A stretch of 64,000 nt of DNA, taken from Escallonia rubra. Lineage: Eukaryota > Streptophyta > Magnoliopsida > Escalloniales > Escalloniaceae. Location: positions 1 through 64,000 of the forward strand of contig JAVXUO010002897.1 of NCBI GenBank assembly GCA_033065855.1, given 5' to 3'. A program made the translations under genes and the position numbers. Within the stretch, counting starts at the first letter, position 1. Each line of letters begins with the position of its first letter. Of the stretch, positions 11,244 through 22,085 are shown one piece after another. The notes under the pieces were generated by a model that made no database searches, was not told the origin of the DNA, and saw only the letters and a program-made list of their open reading frames with translations.

Positions 11244-11248
11244 CCATG

Positions 11249-13483
11249 TGTTCCAGATCTACTTTGGTCGTACCCAAGGTTCCACTGAGGGTCCCGTTTT
11301 GCACGACACGTCGACATATTCAACGGTCAATTTTTCAACGTATCAAACTGATCAAAGTACGCGCGTCCAAGTCACGTGCATTCATCATCATCTTTTCGCG
11401 GCAGTTCATGACAATATATACTTTTTCGTCGCCAAAATAGCGACTTTAACTCCACTTCCCTTACAAAAATAACATGAATAGACTTAGCACGCCTCCACCC
11501 TCAAAGGGGGTAAGCCACCTTGCCTCACGGAGAGGGGTCAGCCACCCCATGCCCAAGGGGTCGGCCACCTTGAGCATGGGGGGTCGGCCACCTTGTTCCT
11601 CGAAGGGGGGGGGGGGGGGGGGGTGTCCGCCACCCTAAGCTCGAGGTGGGGGCTCCTTGACACCTTGCTCACTTGTCGCACTAAAACACGCTATGGTTCA
11701 CAATACATCACAATCAATAACTCGCGACGGTAGTCGCCGCGCCCATGCACCACAGTCAATGTCTCGCGACGGTAGTCGCCGCGCCTCTTTCATGCTACGT
11801 GCCCCGGCACCAGGTATGGTCTCCGCGACGTTCGTCGCCGCGCCTGTGCGCCACTTCACCGATACGTGCCCCCGGCACCAGGTATTGTCTCCGCAAAGTT
11901 CGTCGCCGAGCTCGTGCGCCATTTTCATGATACGTGCCCCGGCACCAAGTATTGTCTCCGCGACGTTCGTGGTCGCGCTCGTGCGCCACTTCCATGATAC
12001 GTGCCCAGGCACCAGGTATTGTCTCGCGACTGTCGTCGCTGCGCCCACGCGTCACAACCAATGTCTCATGCCTTTGGCATCGGGCCCATACGCCACAATC
12101 ATGTCTCGTGCTGTAGACACCGTGCCCATGCGCCACAATCATGTTACAGGCCTCCGGGCATCACACTCATTCACCACACCAGGTGCCCATGCGGTGAACG
12201 TGGAACATGCTTCGATCCACTCTCCGGGGTGTACAGCATTTCGAGGGGCTCCGCTCGTAGTGCTCCGGCACGAGGACCCCTCATAACGGGATAACTAGGC
12301 TCGTTACCACAAAGCTATCGCCGTCTTCATTCTGAGGGGCTCCGCTCACAGTGCTCCGGTACAAGGACCCTTCGCAGCGGGTTAGGCTCGTTACCACAAA
12401 GCTATCACCGTCTTCATTCCGAGGGGCTTTGCTCGCAGTGCTCCGGCACGAGGACCCTTTGCAGCGAGATAGGCTCGTTACCACAAAGCTATCGTCGTCT
12501 TCATTTCGGAGGGCTCCGCTCACAGTGTTCTGGCAGGAGGACCTTTCGCAGCAGGATAGGCTCGTTACCACAAAGCTATCGCCGTCTTTATTCCGAGGGG
12601 CTTCGCTCGCAGTGCTTCGGCACGAGGACCCTTCACAGCGGGATAGGCTCGTTACCACAAAGCTATCACCGTCTAGGGTGACTTGCATGACACTAGACAC
12701 TGAGCTGCGACCATGTCCACTCATGTTACCGGTGATCGTCGGCGGCCCCAGGACGATGATCCCCGGGTCACTCCGGGACGGGAGCAGGTCTTTGGAGGGC
12801 ATCGCTCGTAGTCCGCCTAGCAGTTGGCTACAGGGGCAACCCTCACCGCTGTTAAGTTCTCTACGCGTCTCTTGACGCACCTTGTGGGATTCAGTAAGGG
12901 CTTGGACCGGTGGCTGGGGCAACATGCTTACTCTGATCATGCCGTCGTGTGTGGTCAGTCTTTTCAAACAGGTAGAGAGATGTCGCGTGAGGCAAGGCAG
13001 TGCGAATTTGGGAACCAGCAGTCCGACGGAGAACCGGTATATGTGGACCCCCTAGTGACGTGTCACTCCCAGGGGTGACACGTGTCAGCTGATGACACAT
13101 GCATACTTTTGCCGATAAATAGTGGACTTTGGAACTCATTTGCAGGATTCTCTCTCATTTGACATTTTCATTCTCTCTCTCTCTTTCTCTAAGAACCTAT
13201 TCTCTCTGGAATTCTAGAGAGAGAAACACATTTGGACTTCCGACATCGGACCCCTGACGCTGTACCCCTGACTTGGACCCTAGCTTGGATTGGTGACTGC
13301 CGGCTATGTTCGTCTCTGCCTTGTCTGCGCAACACTACCAGCCCTCACGGCCTGTCTGGGGAGCCTTGCTCTCTGCCTTTACTCTGCCCTCACTGTCCCT
13401 CACTTTGCATACTTGGAAGCTGACTCGGACTGCAGCCTTTGTGGCACCTCCTCGTAGGTACGAACCCACTTTCCTTGGCATCA
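11249..13483 (+). repeat. 5' LTR of the 11249-23965 element
   Basis: 2235 bp, TG...CA. Its start aligns with the LTR starts at 53159 and 58083 read on the - strand (CTACTTTGGTCG against CTATTCTGGTCG, then GGGTCCC.TTTTGCA). It contains a CCACCTTG-type repeat zone (11490-11640, with an 18-base G run), ~70-bp repeats (11700-12060) and five to six 87-bp repeats (12230-12680). The primer-binding site TGGCGACTCCGCTGGGGA follows at 13487-13504. Confidence 0.85.
12230..12680. repeat. 87-bp tandem repeats within the 5' LTR
   Basis: About five units marked by AGGCTCGTTACCACAAAGCT. The unit is 29 codons long, so open frames persist on both strands; these are not called as genes. The same array, with more copies, occurs at 22480-23175. 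Confidence 0.9.
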
Positions 13484-13550
13484 TTTTGGCGACTCCGCTG
13501 GGGAGGTGAGCATTGTATTGTAGTCTACCTACCTTCCACACTTAGGCACC

Positions 13551-13790
13551 ATGCCTATGCAGCGGAGAGTTACGAGGGCTACCAGCCAGGGCCTTGTCCA
13601 TACCGTGCAAGAGGAGGACCACTGCGGTGAACAAGAGGGGACTAGTGCCATGCGTCTCCAAGACCAGTCACTGACTACCACACCTGACGTGCAAGTTACA
13701 GTCAATGGGGCCATCCAGCAGTTTACTCCCACTATAGCCAACCTACAAGACTCGCAGACCACTTTTATGACTCTCAGACCGCTTTTATGA
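13551..13790 (+). mobile_element. gag-start remnant of the outer LTR element (fossil)
   Basis: Directly after the primer-binding site, a short frame opens with MPMQRRVTRATSQ. The - strand element at 51087-58083 has a comparable start after its own primer site (MPQQRRATKTT), which supports a shared gag leader. The rest of gag is not recognisable here. Confidence 0.55.
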
Positions 13791-13804
13791 CCGCTTTTAT
13801 GTCC

Positions 13805-14580
13805 CTATGGTTTGTGAATTTTTGAAAGTGTTTCTAGAAGACTTTTGCCTGGTCTTCCGCCAGATAGGGACTTCGAGTTTACTATTGATTTAATTCCTGG
13901 TGTAGCACCTATCCCCAAAGCACCATACAGGCTGGCTCTTACTGAACTTAAGGAACTAAAGGAGGAATTACAAGAACTCTTAGACAAGGGTATGATTTGT
14001 CCTATTGTGTCTCCATGGGGTGCGCCGGTACTATTTGTTAAGAAGAATGATGGGAGCATGCGTTTATGTATTCACTATAGGGACCTTAATTGCCTGACAT
14101 TCCGAAATAAATATCCCCTGCCTAGAATTTACGACCTATTTGATCAACTTCAAAGTGCAAGGTACTTTTCAAATATAGACCTTCGATCGGGGTATCATCA
14201 ACTTAAGGTGAAGAAGGAGGAATGTACCAAAGACTGCCTTTCAGACGCGGTATGGCCATTACGAATTTTTAGTAATGCCCTTTGGTCTGATGAATGCTCT
14301 GGCTGCATTTATGGACCTTATGAATAAGGTGTTTAAAAAGTACATGGATCAGGATCAGTTTGTGATTGTCTTTATAGATGATATCTTGGTTTATTCCAAG
14401 AGCAGGGAGGAGCATGAAAGACATTTGACTATAGTTTTGTAGATTTTGAGGGAATACAAACTTTATGCCAAGTTCAATAAGTGAGAGTTTTGGTTAGAAC
14501 AGGTTTCCTTCTTGGATCATGTAGTGACTAAAGATGGGATATACATGGATCCTACTAAGATTGAAGCAATTTAGAATACA
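13805..14580 (+). mobile_element. Chromovirus-type (Tekay-like) reverse transcriptase fragment (fossil)
   Basis: Protease-RT linker and RT core of Ty3/gypsy are recognisable: [65 protein letters not shown] and further on the [10 protein letters not shown] box. It is an inserted pol piece with several breaks, separated from a matching integrase at 17910-18710 by later insertions. Confidence 0.85.
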
Positions 14581-14589
14581 ACGATAGAT

Positions 14590-17170
14590 TTTGCACCTAG
14601 ACATACAATATTTGACTTAAGCAAAACCATATCGCACCTTGAACAGCTCCACACTCCAGTAGTCTTCATCTAGTAACATCTTCCGCTCGTTACCAGACAA
14701 GGCTCTGTCCGGAGGGCATTCACGAACTACTTCCTGCATCTTTTGAACAACCTGCAAGCTAGTATCCACTGTATCCTCAACCAACCTATTTGCCTTCTTC
14801 TTTTCCTTGAGACACTCTATCTCTATTTTATTTATCTCATTATATGCCTTAGGTTTTAAGGATTCTAACTGATGAACAGTTCATCCCTCTCGCTGGAGAC
14901 CTTTATATACTTTCATTTCCAAAAAATTCATGACCTTCTTCCTAGACCGCTCACTTGGTCCTTCTTCTTTCACCTCTACATCAACTCGATAAGGTTGGTC
15001 ATCCTCTATTTCCTCTATCTCGTGGCCTTACAAATTCATGACCATGGGCTCCTCGTCTGAATCCATTAAGTCCTCCTCAATTTCTTCGGGGTCTTTCTCA
15101 CTGTCCACATCGGGGTTTAACACATCTTCAATCAACCCTCCCATATTTGTTGGTGCACCTGCCATTTCCTGTAACAATGACTGAATGACAATTTTTATAA
15201 ATCAGTTATCCCATAATTGGTCTGACTTATACATCTCGGTCACCCTGTTACATTTTTCCTCCTAATCTCGTATCATGACTTACATGTCTTTCTAAACACT
15301 CCAACAGTCTGTTGAATAATGTATCCTAAGCTCTGATACCACTGTTCCACCCCCAGCCCAAGCGACGTCACCGGAGCTGAGATGTCAATCCTGTCAACGT
15401 CACAACCTTAAATACAACACAGAGTGACTACAACCTTAAGATCATAAAGGAACATCCCGACACATCCTTACGAAAAATTTCCTTGATAATACACATCGTA
15501 TTGCAGCAGAAAACTGCATAACATAACACAACTTAATATATACACCAAATTTACATCATCGTGGCGATATATTTCCTCACAGAACCTCATCATTTACCTT
15601 TATCTGAGGTCTCTCCTCGTTCAAACCTAGTACCTAAAAAACACATAAGATAAAGAATGAGCGGAAGTTGCCCAGAGGAGTAAAACGTACAACCCTTTCA
15701 AAATTATTGAAGAATCGATTATGAATTTTCAAGGAAGGCAATGGATTTAAGGATGCCAAGAACAAACATTTGCAACCATCTTGGTATATCACCTTTGTGC
15801 AGACTAAATGGCTCAAGCAGGGGCGGATCCAGGAAGTTCAACCAGGGGGGACCAAAAAGTTAAAAAAAAAATTGACGGCTAACATAAAAGAATTCGCGTC
15901 ACGATTGAATATGTTAAATGCAAAATAGATTGCTCAATTTGACTAATAATCATATGATATCACTATTCGTAGTGATTTATTTAACTTGATAAAGTTAGTC
16001 AACAACAAACCACTAATCTTGCATGAAAGAAACTTAACTTTTATTGTATATATGTATTATTAGTGCGATTACCAATTGTATGATGACAATAGTCACGTAT
16101 AACATATTATAAGAATTTAAACTAAAAAAAGAAAAAAAATAACTAACTTTGATCTATTAGTGTTTTCTTTATAATCTGGAGATTTAGAATTTGAAAAAAT
16201 GAAGATGGAGAAAGAAACGAGACAGATAAATACTACGACGGCCGGTGGCACAGAAAGTAAAAAATATAACAAAATGAAACTCTAATACATTCATTTATAA
16301 TATAGTGTCATTTTAGTAAATATTTTAAACATAATTACCCATATTTTAAAACAACAACAAAAAATCTCAAATTTTTTTTTTTTTGGGTAGGGTTGGGGGG
16401 GGGGGGGTGCCATGGCCCCCCCTGGTCATGCTTGTGCTCCGCCCCTGGGCTCAAGCCCATAAGAACATCATAATTTCCACTTGAACATACTCATAGACTA
16501 TGCAAGTGTGCAATGCAAAAGAAAATACTAAAGCAAATAATCATAATGAGAATAACAAGATAATAAATACAGCAACATCAAATAAAATCAATTGCAATGC
16601 ATGCTTGACTCAACACGACACAAAGACTCTAGCGCGATTTATCCCTTTTTGACAGTTACTCTCTTTTTTACTGACCGCCAGTTACTTCACTTCACTGGCC
16701 CTCCACTTAATGATGCCCCTTCATACGGGGTGTTGATCTCAGTCTTGTCCAGACTAGGGAGATGGTTTTCATCCAAGGAGCGGACTTAGAGAGTGTTTTC
16801 GATCATAATCCTCAGCAACTTTTTCAGGCTCATCAACGGGTGATCAAAGGGAATTCATTCTACCTTAAGTCCCCAACAACACAAGTCAACAAGAAGTACC
16901 GGGTCATAAAAACAACTAGCGTTCCAACATAAATATAAGAAAATAGATACCATAACGGAACAATACTATCCTTACCTGTTTGGCTTTATAACCAATGAAC
17001 TCCTCGCTTCCGAATTTTCTCAGCAATGGTATCATATATCAAATAAAATCTTTCTTGTTAGATATCCCTATAATACAAAAACACACGCAACCTTACCTCC
17101 CCCTCCCTTACCGCTTATATGTTTCAAACTTACTACGGCTAATCTGTTAAACAAATTTGCCCTACCCCAT
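14590..17170 (-). mobile_element. Minus-strand gypsy fragment: gag-like region, primer site and LTR (fossil)
   Basis: Read on the - strand, an LTR-like region (from roughly 17170 to 15343) ends at GGAACA, followed by the initiator-Met tRNA primer site TGGTATCAGAGC (15341-15330) and then a decayed gag-like acidic frame (MAGAPTNMGGLIED near 15165 downwards). It lies between the RT and integrase pieces of the + strand element and so was probably inserted there. The outer LTR limit is not resolved. Broken in several places. Confidence 0.65.
15818..16447. mobile_element. Non-autonomous hAT element (MITE), 630 bp
   Basis: Terminal inverted repeats CAGGGGCGGATCC at the left and TCCGCCCCTG at the right are flanked by a perfect 8-bp target-site duplication GGCTCAAG (15810-15817 and 16448-16455). 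Eight-base duplications and CAGGGGCGGA ends are typical of a widespread plant hAT MITE group. The interior is AT-rich with a G-run near 16396 and no coding capacity. It sits inside the LTR of the - strand gypsy fragment, so it is younger than that insertion. Confidence 0.93.
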
Positions 17171-17351
17171 AAAGTGCATCAGCCGCACTAGCATCCTTCT
17201 GATGATGAGGTTGGTCGGTCTGCGGACTAGTGATGTAGATTAGGGTTGGGTTTATTGGATTTATGTATTGACTATTTTTATTGTTTTTAATTGATCATCG
17301 GTACTTAACTGTATGAATGCGAGATGTTATTTGAATGAATGCGGGATAAGG

Positions 17352-17417
17352 GGTTGAAAAGGTTTTGAATGAATGCGTTGAAAGCTTTCAACGCATTCAT
17401 TCAAAACCGTTTCAACC
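17352..17417. repeat. 66-bp palindrome without a spacer
   Basis: Arms 17352-17384 and 17385-17417 are exact reverse complements except for one position (AAGG against CCGT), meeting at AAAG|CTTT. No family assignment. Confidence 0.95.
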
Positions 17418-17534
17418 GAGATTAAATCGGTTTTTGGACTAATTTAACCTTGGATTGGTATTGTATTGGATGTGAATTGATATTGGTATTGCGACAGGTT
17501 TTGGACAGGTTATTTGGCTTGCAAATTTTTTTTT

Positions 17535-17611
17535 GTGGCAAAATCAGACTTAGCGACCGCAATGTGCGGCCGCTAAATGAAATTACAGCGGTAGCTAATT
17601 AAATATTTCAA

Positions 17612-17667
<56 letters not shown>

Positions 17668-17909
17668 TATAAAAAAAAATTAGCGATCGGCCTTTGCGGT
17701 CGCTAAATCCTTCGCAAAATATAATAATATTTAAATTTTAAAAAAAGTATTTAGCGACCGCAAAGGGCAGTCTCTAAAATTTAGCAACTTGGTCTATAAC
17801 GACAGATTTAACGACCACTTGTCTACGGTCGCTAAACCCATTTAGCGACCGCGTTTAGCCCTTTAGCCACTGTTCTCTGTGGTCGCTAAAGGCTCGCTTT
17901 CTTGTAGTG
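17535..17909. mobile_element. Terminal part of a CACTA (CMC) DNA transposon
   Basis: The right end reads TTTCTTGTAGTG at 17898-17909, the complement of the CACTACAAGAAA terminus. Inside are about eight subterminal motifs TTTAGCGACCGC or its complement in both orientations, a CACTA hallmark, and a (TA)n run at about 17618-17653. The opposite CACTACAAG end was not found, so this is a truncated or rearranged copy. It abuts the integrase fragment directly. Confidence 0.85.
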
Positions 17910-18710
17910 GACCTTAGTACGGCTTCTCATCCTCAAAGTGACGGACAGTCGGAGAGAACGATTCAGATTTTAGAAGACATGCTTAGGGCTTGCTCGTTAA
18001 ACTTCAAGAATAGTTAGGGTAATCAATTGCCGCTTGTTGACTTCGCAAACAACAATAGCTTTCACGCTAGTATTGGTATGGCCCCGTTTGAAGCTTTGTA
18101 CGGTCGAAGATGTAGGACACCAATTTGTTGGTTTGAGGTTGGAGAGGAGAAAATTTTGGGTACCTTGGGGCCAGAGATAGTACAAGCTACATCAGAGAAA
18201 ATTCATTTGATCAAGCATAATTTGCTAGCTGCTCAAAGTCGTCAAAAGAGTTATGCTAATAATAGAAGACGTGAGTTACAGTTTGAAGTAGGAGATCATG
18301 TATTTCTCAAAGTATCGCCTTGGAAAGGAATAATGCATTTTGGGAAGAAGGACAAGCTTAGCCCTAGATTCATTGGACCATTCGAAATCTTGCGGAAGGT
18401 TGGACCGGTTTCTTATCAAGTTGCATTACCTCCCAGTTTGTCGCGAATACATGATGTGTTTCATGTATCAGCCTTAAGGAAATACGTGCCAGATCCTTCA
18501 CATGTCATTCATTTCGAAGATGTGGAGATTTGGGAGGACCTATCATACGAGGAACGCCCAGTGGAAATTTTGGACCGCAAGGACCAGATGTTGCATAAGA
18601 AAACTATTAAGCTAGTTAATGTATTTTGGCGTTACCATTCGGTGGAAGAAGTCACTTGGGAACTCGAGGATGCAATGCGTGAAAAGCACCCTCAGCTTTT
18701 TGATATTTAA
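17910..18710 (+). mobile_element. Ty3/gypsy integrase C-terminus with chromodomain (fossil)
   Basis: The segment carries the integrase tail motifs HPQSDGQSERTIQ, ALYGRRCRTP, FLKVSPWKGIMHFGKK, LSPRFIGPFEIL and HDVFHVSALRKY, ending in a chromodomain-like stretch (VFWRYHSVEEVTWELE). This is the Tekay-type chromovirus arrangement and matches the RT piece at 13805-14580. A polypurine tract (18745-18756) and an LTR follow. The 5' side is cut by the CACTA end. Confidence 0.9.
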
Positions 18711-18756
18711 GGTACGTTTGTAATTCCGCAGACGGAATAATTTTAAGGGGGGAGAG

Positions 18757-20286
18757 TGTAATACCCCAAAAATTTTCTTTTTTTACGCTAAAATTTTTCT
18801 GTGAAAATAAATAAGTATGTGTTCTTTTCGTAAAATTAAGAAAAAGGGTGGAAATCGTTTCTAAGGGTTTCGGTCGAATGAATCTTGGACTCATTCAAAT
18901 CAAATGGAAGGGGCATAGAATCAAATGGAAGGGGCAGAGACATTTTGGAGTGACTGAAGTTTTCGGTCGAAGGAATAGTTTTCGGTCGAATGAAAAATAG
19001 TTTTTGGTCGAATGAAAATAGTTTTCGGTCGAAGGAATAGTTTTCGGTCGAATGAAACCATTTTGCTTCGAGTGAATTTTGTGTTGATTTGGGGAAGAAT
19101 GAGGACTGAAGTTTTCGGTCGAATGAAAAATGCAAATTTTTGGAAACCCATTTTTCGGCTAAAGTTTTCGGTCGAATGAAACTTCATTTGCTTCAAATGA
19201 ATAGTGTAATTTTCTACTTCCTTATAAATAGTCCTCATATTTTCCTTCCAGCCCTTTTATTCTCTGTTTCTTTCCCTTTTCGACGAAGAGATAGAAAATT
19301 AGAAGACTTGGGAAGCTCATTTGGTATTAAGGTGGTGCCTTAAGGTTTTTCTTGTCCAAAAGCTTGATTGTGGTAAGGGATTTTATCGCTTTTTGCTGTG
19401 GGAAGGTACTTTCAAAATCCAAAATCTTATGCTTTGTCCAATTTTGTTCATCTTTACGGGTTCACTTTTGGTTGTTTGACTTTTGCTTTCATTCATAACA
19501 TTTTTCACCTCCTTTTGTGCCATGATGTGTACATTTTGCATTTGTATAATTGTGGCTGTCAATTTAAGATTGACAATGACTATATGGAACAACTCTCATA
19601 TTGAGAGGTCATTTGGACATATATTTGAGATGTTAGCGAGCAATATACTCCTAGCATGCTACCGGTAGCACATGTTTGATTTTTGTATATTTTGTTCGAC
19701 ATTTGGGTCTTTTGACCAACATAGTCTTCGTATGTTTGTAGCATTCCCGGCATATATTAGCCATATGTTATGGGATTACATGCTTAACTTTGTTGCTTCC
19801 ATATTTGATAATAAGATATGGGTTACTATTTTCCATTTAATAACGCCCTTCGTCTCTGTTTGTTTTGCTCGATAACTTATCATTCTGTTACCTTACTGAG
19901 CTATTCGAGCTCACCCCTTTTCTTTCTACCTTACCTGTGCCACATGTGAAGGAAGTGACAACGAATGATATGGCATCGATGGAGTTTTGGGATAGAATTT
20001 TGCCTTGTAATTGTAACTCGAATATCTCACCCGGATAAGGGTCGTTTAGTTGTAATGTATTGGAATACTTTTGGTTTAGTCGTTGCACATAGACAATCAT
20101 TTTGTAAGGACATATTGTGGGATTGAATTGTGATATACTTATGTTACGTAGAGACGTTTTACATTAGAAGTTTTAGTTGCTCTGTTTATACCGTTACTTT
20201 CGTAAGTATAGTGGTATGTATAGTAGTTTGATAGCAGTCATGAGGTTTGCATTGCAATCATGGCCTCCCGCTTTGGGGGCATGACA
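18757..20286 (+). repeat. 3' LTR of the Tekay-type element (fossil)
   Basis: 1530 bp from TGTAATACCCC, right after the polypurine tract AAGGGGGGAGAG, to GGGGGCATGACA. A cluster of TTTTCGGTCGAATGAA repeats, about 17-21 bp apart and irregular, occupies 18950-19180. A TATAAATAG-type box lies at 19222-19231. No intact 5' LTR partner was seen. Confidence 0.8.
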
Positions 20287-20600
20287 ATGATGGTCACTGA
20301 AGTAAAAAAGAAAAGAGGGGTTTGTGAGACTATGTATCGATTATCAAAAGCTAAATAAGGTGACAGTTAGGAATAATTAGTCATTGCCTGACCTAGATGA
20401 TATGTTGATCAGTTGCGAGGTGCTAAGCGCTTTCTTTCTAAGACTGACCTTGGAACGGAGCATCACCAGTTAAGGATGAAAAAAAAGGATGAAGCTGTCA
20501 AGATTATCTTTAGAAACTAAGATGGGCATTATGGATTTTTTATGATGCCATGTGGATTAATTAAAGCCGCTCAGTTTAACGAAAGAAAAATTATCGTTGA
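20287..20600 (+). mobile_element. Second decayed gypsy RT fragment (fossil)
   Basis: Worn but recognisable RT landmarks in order: VDQLRGAKRFLSKTDL, HHQLRMKKKDE and GHYGFFMMPCGL. Heavily broken. It begins at the end of the Tekay-type LTR, so it represents another element or a rearranged piece. Confidence 0.7.
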
Positions 20601-22085
20601 GAAATTATGTTGATGCTGAAAGTTATTGTATACTCTTGATTCATTGCTATCGTTGAGATGATTATTAGTCATCCGAGTCTCTCGAGTCACTTGTGCACGA
20701 TACTGCTCGTGTTGTCTTTACTGGGCAATTTGTACTCATTCCTTATGTTGTGTTATGCATGCTGTAAGGTTGATCGAAGAGAACCCTCTAAAAAGGGAAA
20801 AGAAACAAGCTAGAAAAGTTCAGTAAGGGGATCAGTTGAGTAAGGTAAGACAAGCTAGAATGATGAGATAAAGATTGAGGTGCAAGATAAGATGATAAGA
20901 GTCACACGACTATAGTCGTATATTAGGTTGTAAACATTCATGTTGTTTAACGACCTGAAAGTCTTCTGCTGCAGTGCGAATTGTATGAATTTTTTTTGTA
21001 AAGACGCATTTTGGGTCGTCTATTAATGATGTATGAGTATGAGGATTTAGTTTATTCAGCACAGGGTTTTGAGTGTGACTATGATCGATAACTCTGACCG
21101 GTGATGTCACCAGGGCTGAGGGTAGTGAATGATGCTGATAATGGAGATGCTTCAGCTTATTTACTAAAGGCCAAAGCCCAGGTTAGCAGAGGGACCTCAG
21201 ATGCCCATAGAAATGTTAGAAACATAACTGTGGTTAATGTCGAACCTCAGACCAGAACATCGTCGGACCACGAAGAATCATTTGAAAATATTATCGCACT
21301 TTTGGAGGAGCCTTCAGAAAAAAAAAATTGAAGATGGCTTTTGGGGGATAGGGGAATACCTGCGGGAGCACACACGCATGATTCAGTCTTCTCTAGCAAA
21401 GATGTTGGTAAAAATGAATCCCCTCAACCCCCGACTCATGATTAAAACGGCGAACACCATGCTCAAAGGTCTTTTCAGTTTCCCGCTTGACATGCGCCCT
21501 TTTCATGCTAATACAAATGACTTCATTGCTCAGTCTTATCAACTAGATAAAGCAAGAGAACATAAGGGCTCAGATTTTGGTCTCAAATTTAGATAAGCAA
21601 GAGCAAGATGCAAATCGCTGACAGATTTAGAATCCCAGGTTATTAAAGCTGAGTCAACCTTAAGAAGCCTTGATATCAAGATTGCCAACTTGAAGCTCAA
21701 ACTCCAGACTTTATAGGAGACTCGAGATGCTACAGTTACGACCTTAGAACATACCCAAGCCGACCTTGGTCATACTTCAAAAGATCTTGAATCTATCTCT
21801 AGCGTTATAGACGAACTTAAACTAACTGCCAATATCTACTTGTCTGCTGATGAAGTTATGACCAACAACATCGCGCGGTTAGATAATGATTTACAAGTCA
21901 CCAAAGAGAAACTTTTTCCATCTTTGACCTAGAAGCATTTTAGAGTAGCAGTAGAGTAGCGTAGATTCTTCAGAGTAACCATTAGCATAGCTTCGAAAAT
22001 GTGCCCCCCAAGGGGTTCCAGATAAAATGTAGTTCAAGAAGTTATTTGGGAGAATATATCTCTCCTTTTTTTGCTTCAAATACAT
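20601..22085 (+). mobile_element. Decayed interior of the outer LTR element with a coiled-coil coding remnant (fossil)
   Basis: From about 21100 to 21950 adjacent frames give a Ser/Glu-rich part (DEESFENIIALL-like), a hydrophilic helical part and a long heptad-rich segment (ESTLRSLDIKIANLKLK, DLGHTSKDLESISSVIDEL). I do not recognise the family. Its place just before the 3' LTR would fit an additional ORF of a gypsy element. Several breaks. 20601-21100 shows an LTR-like string (TACTGGGCAATTTGTACTC) and nothing else. Confidence 0.45.
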
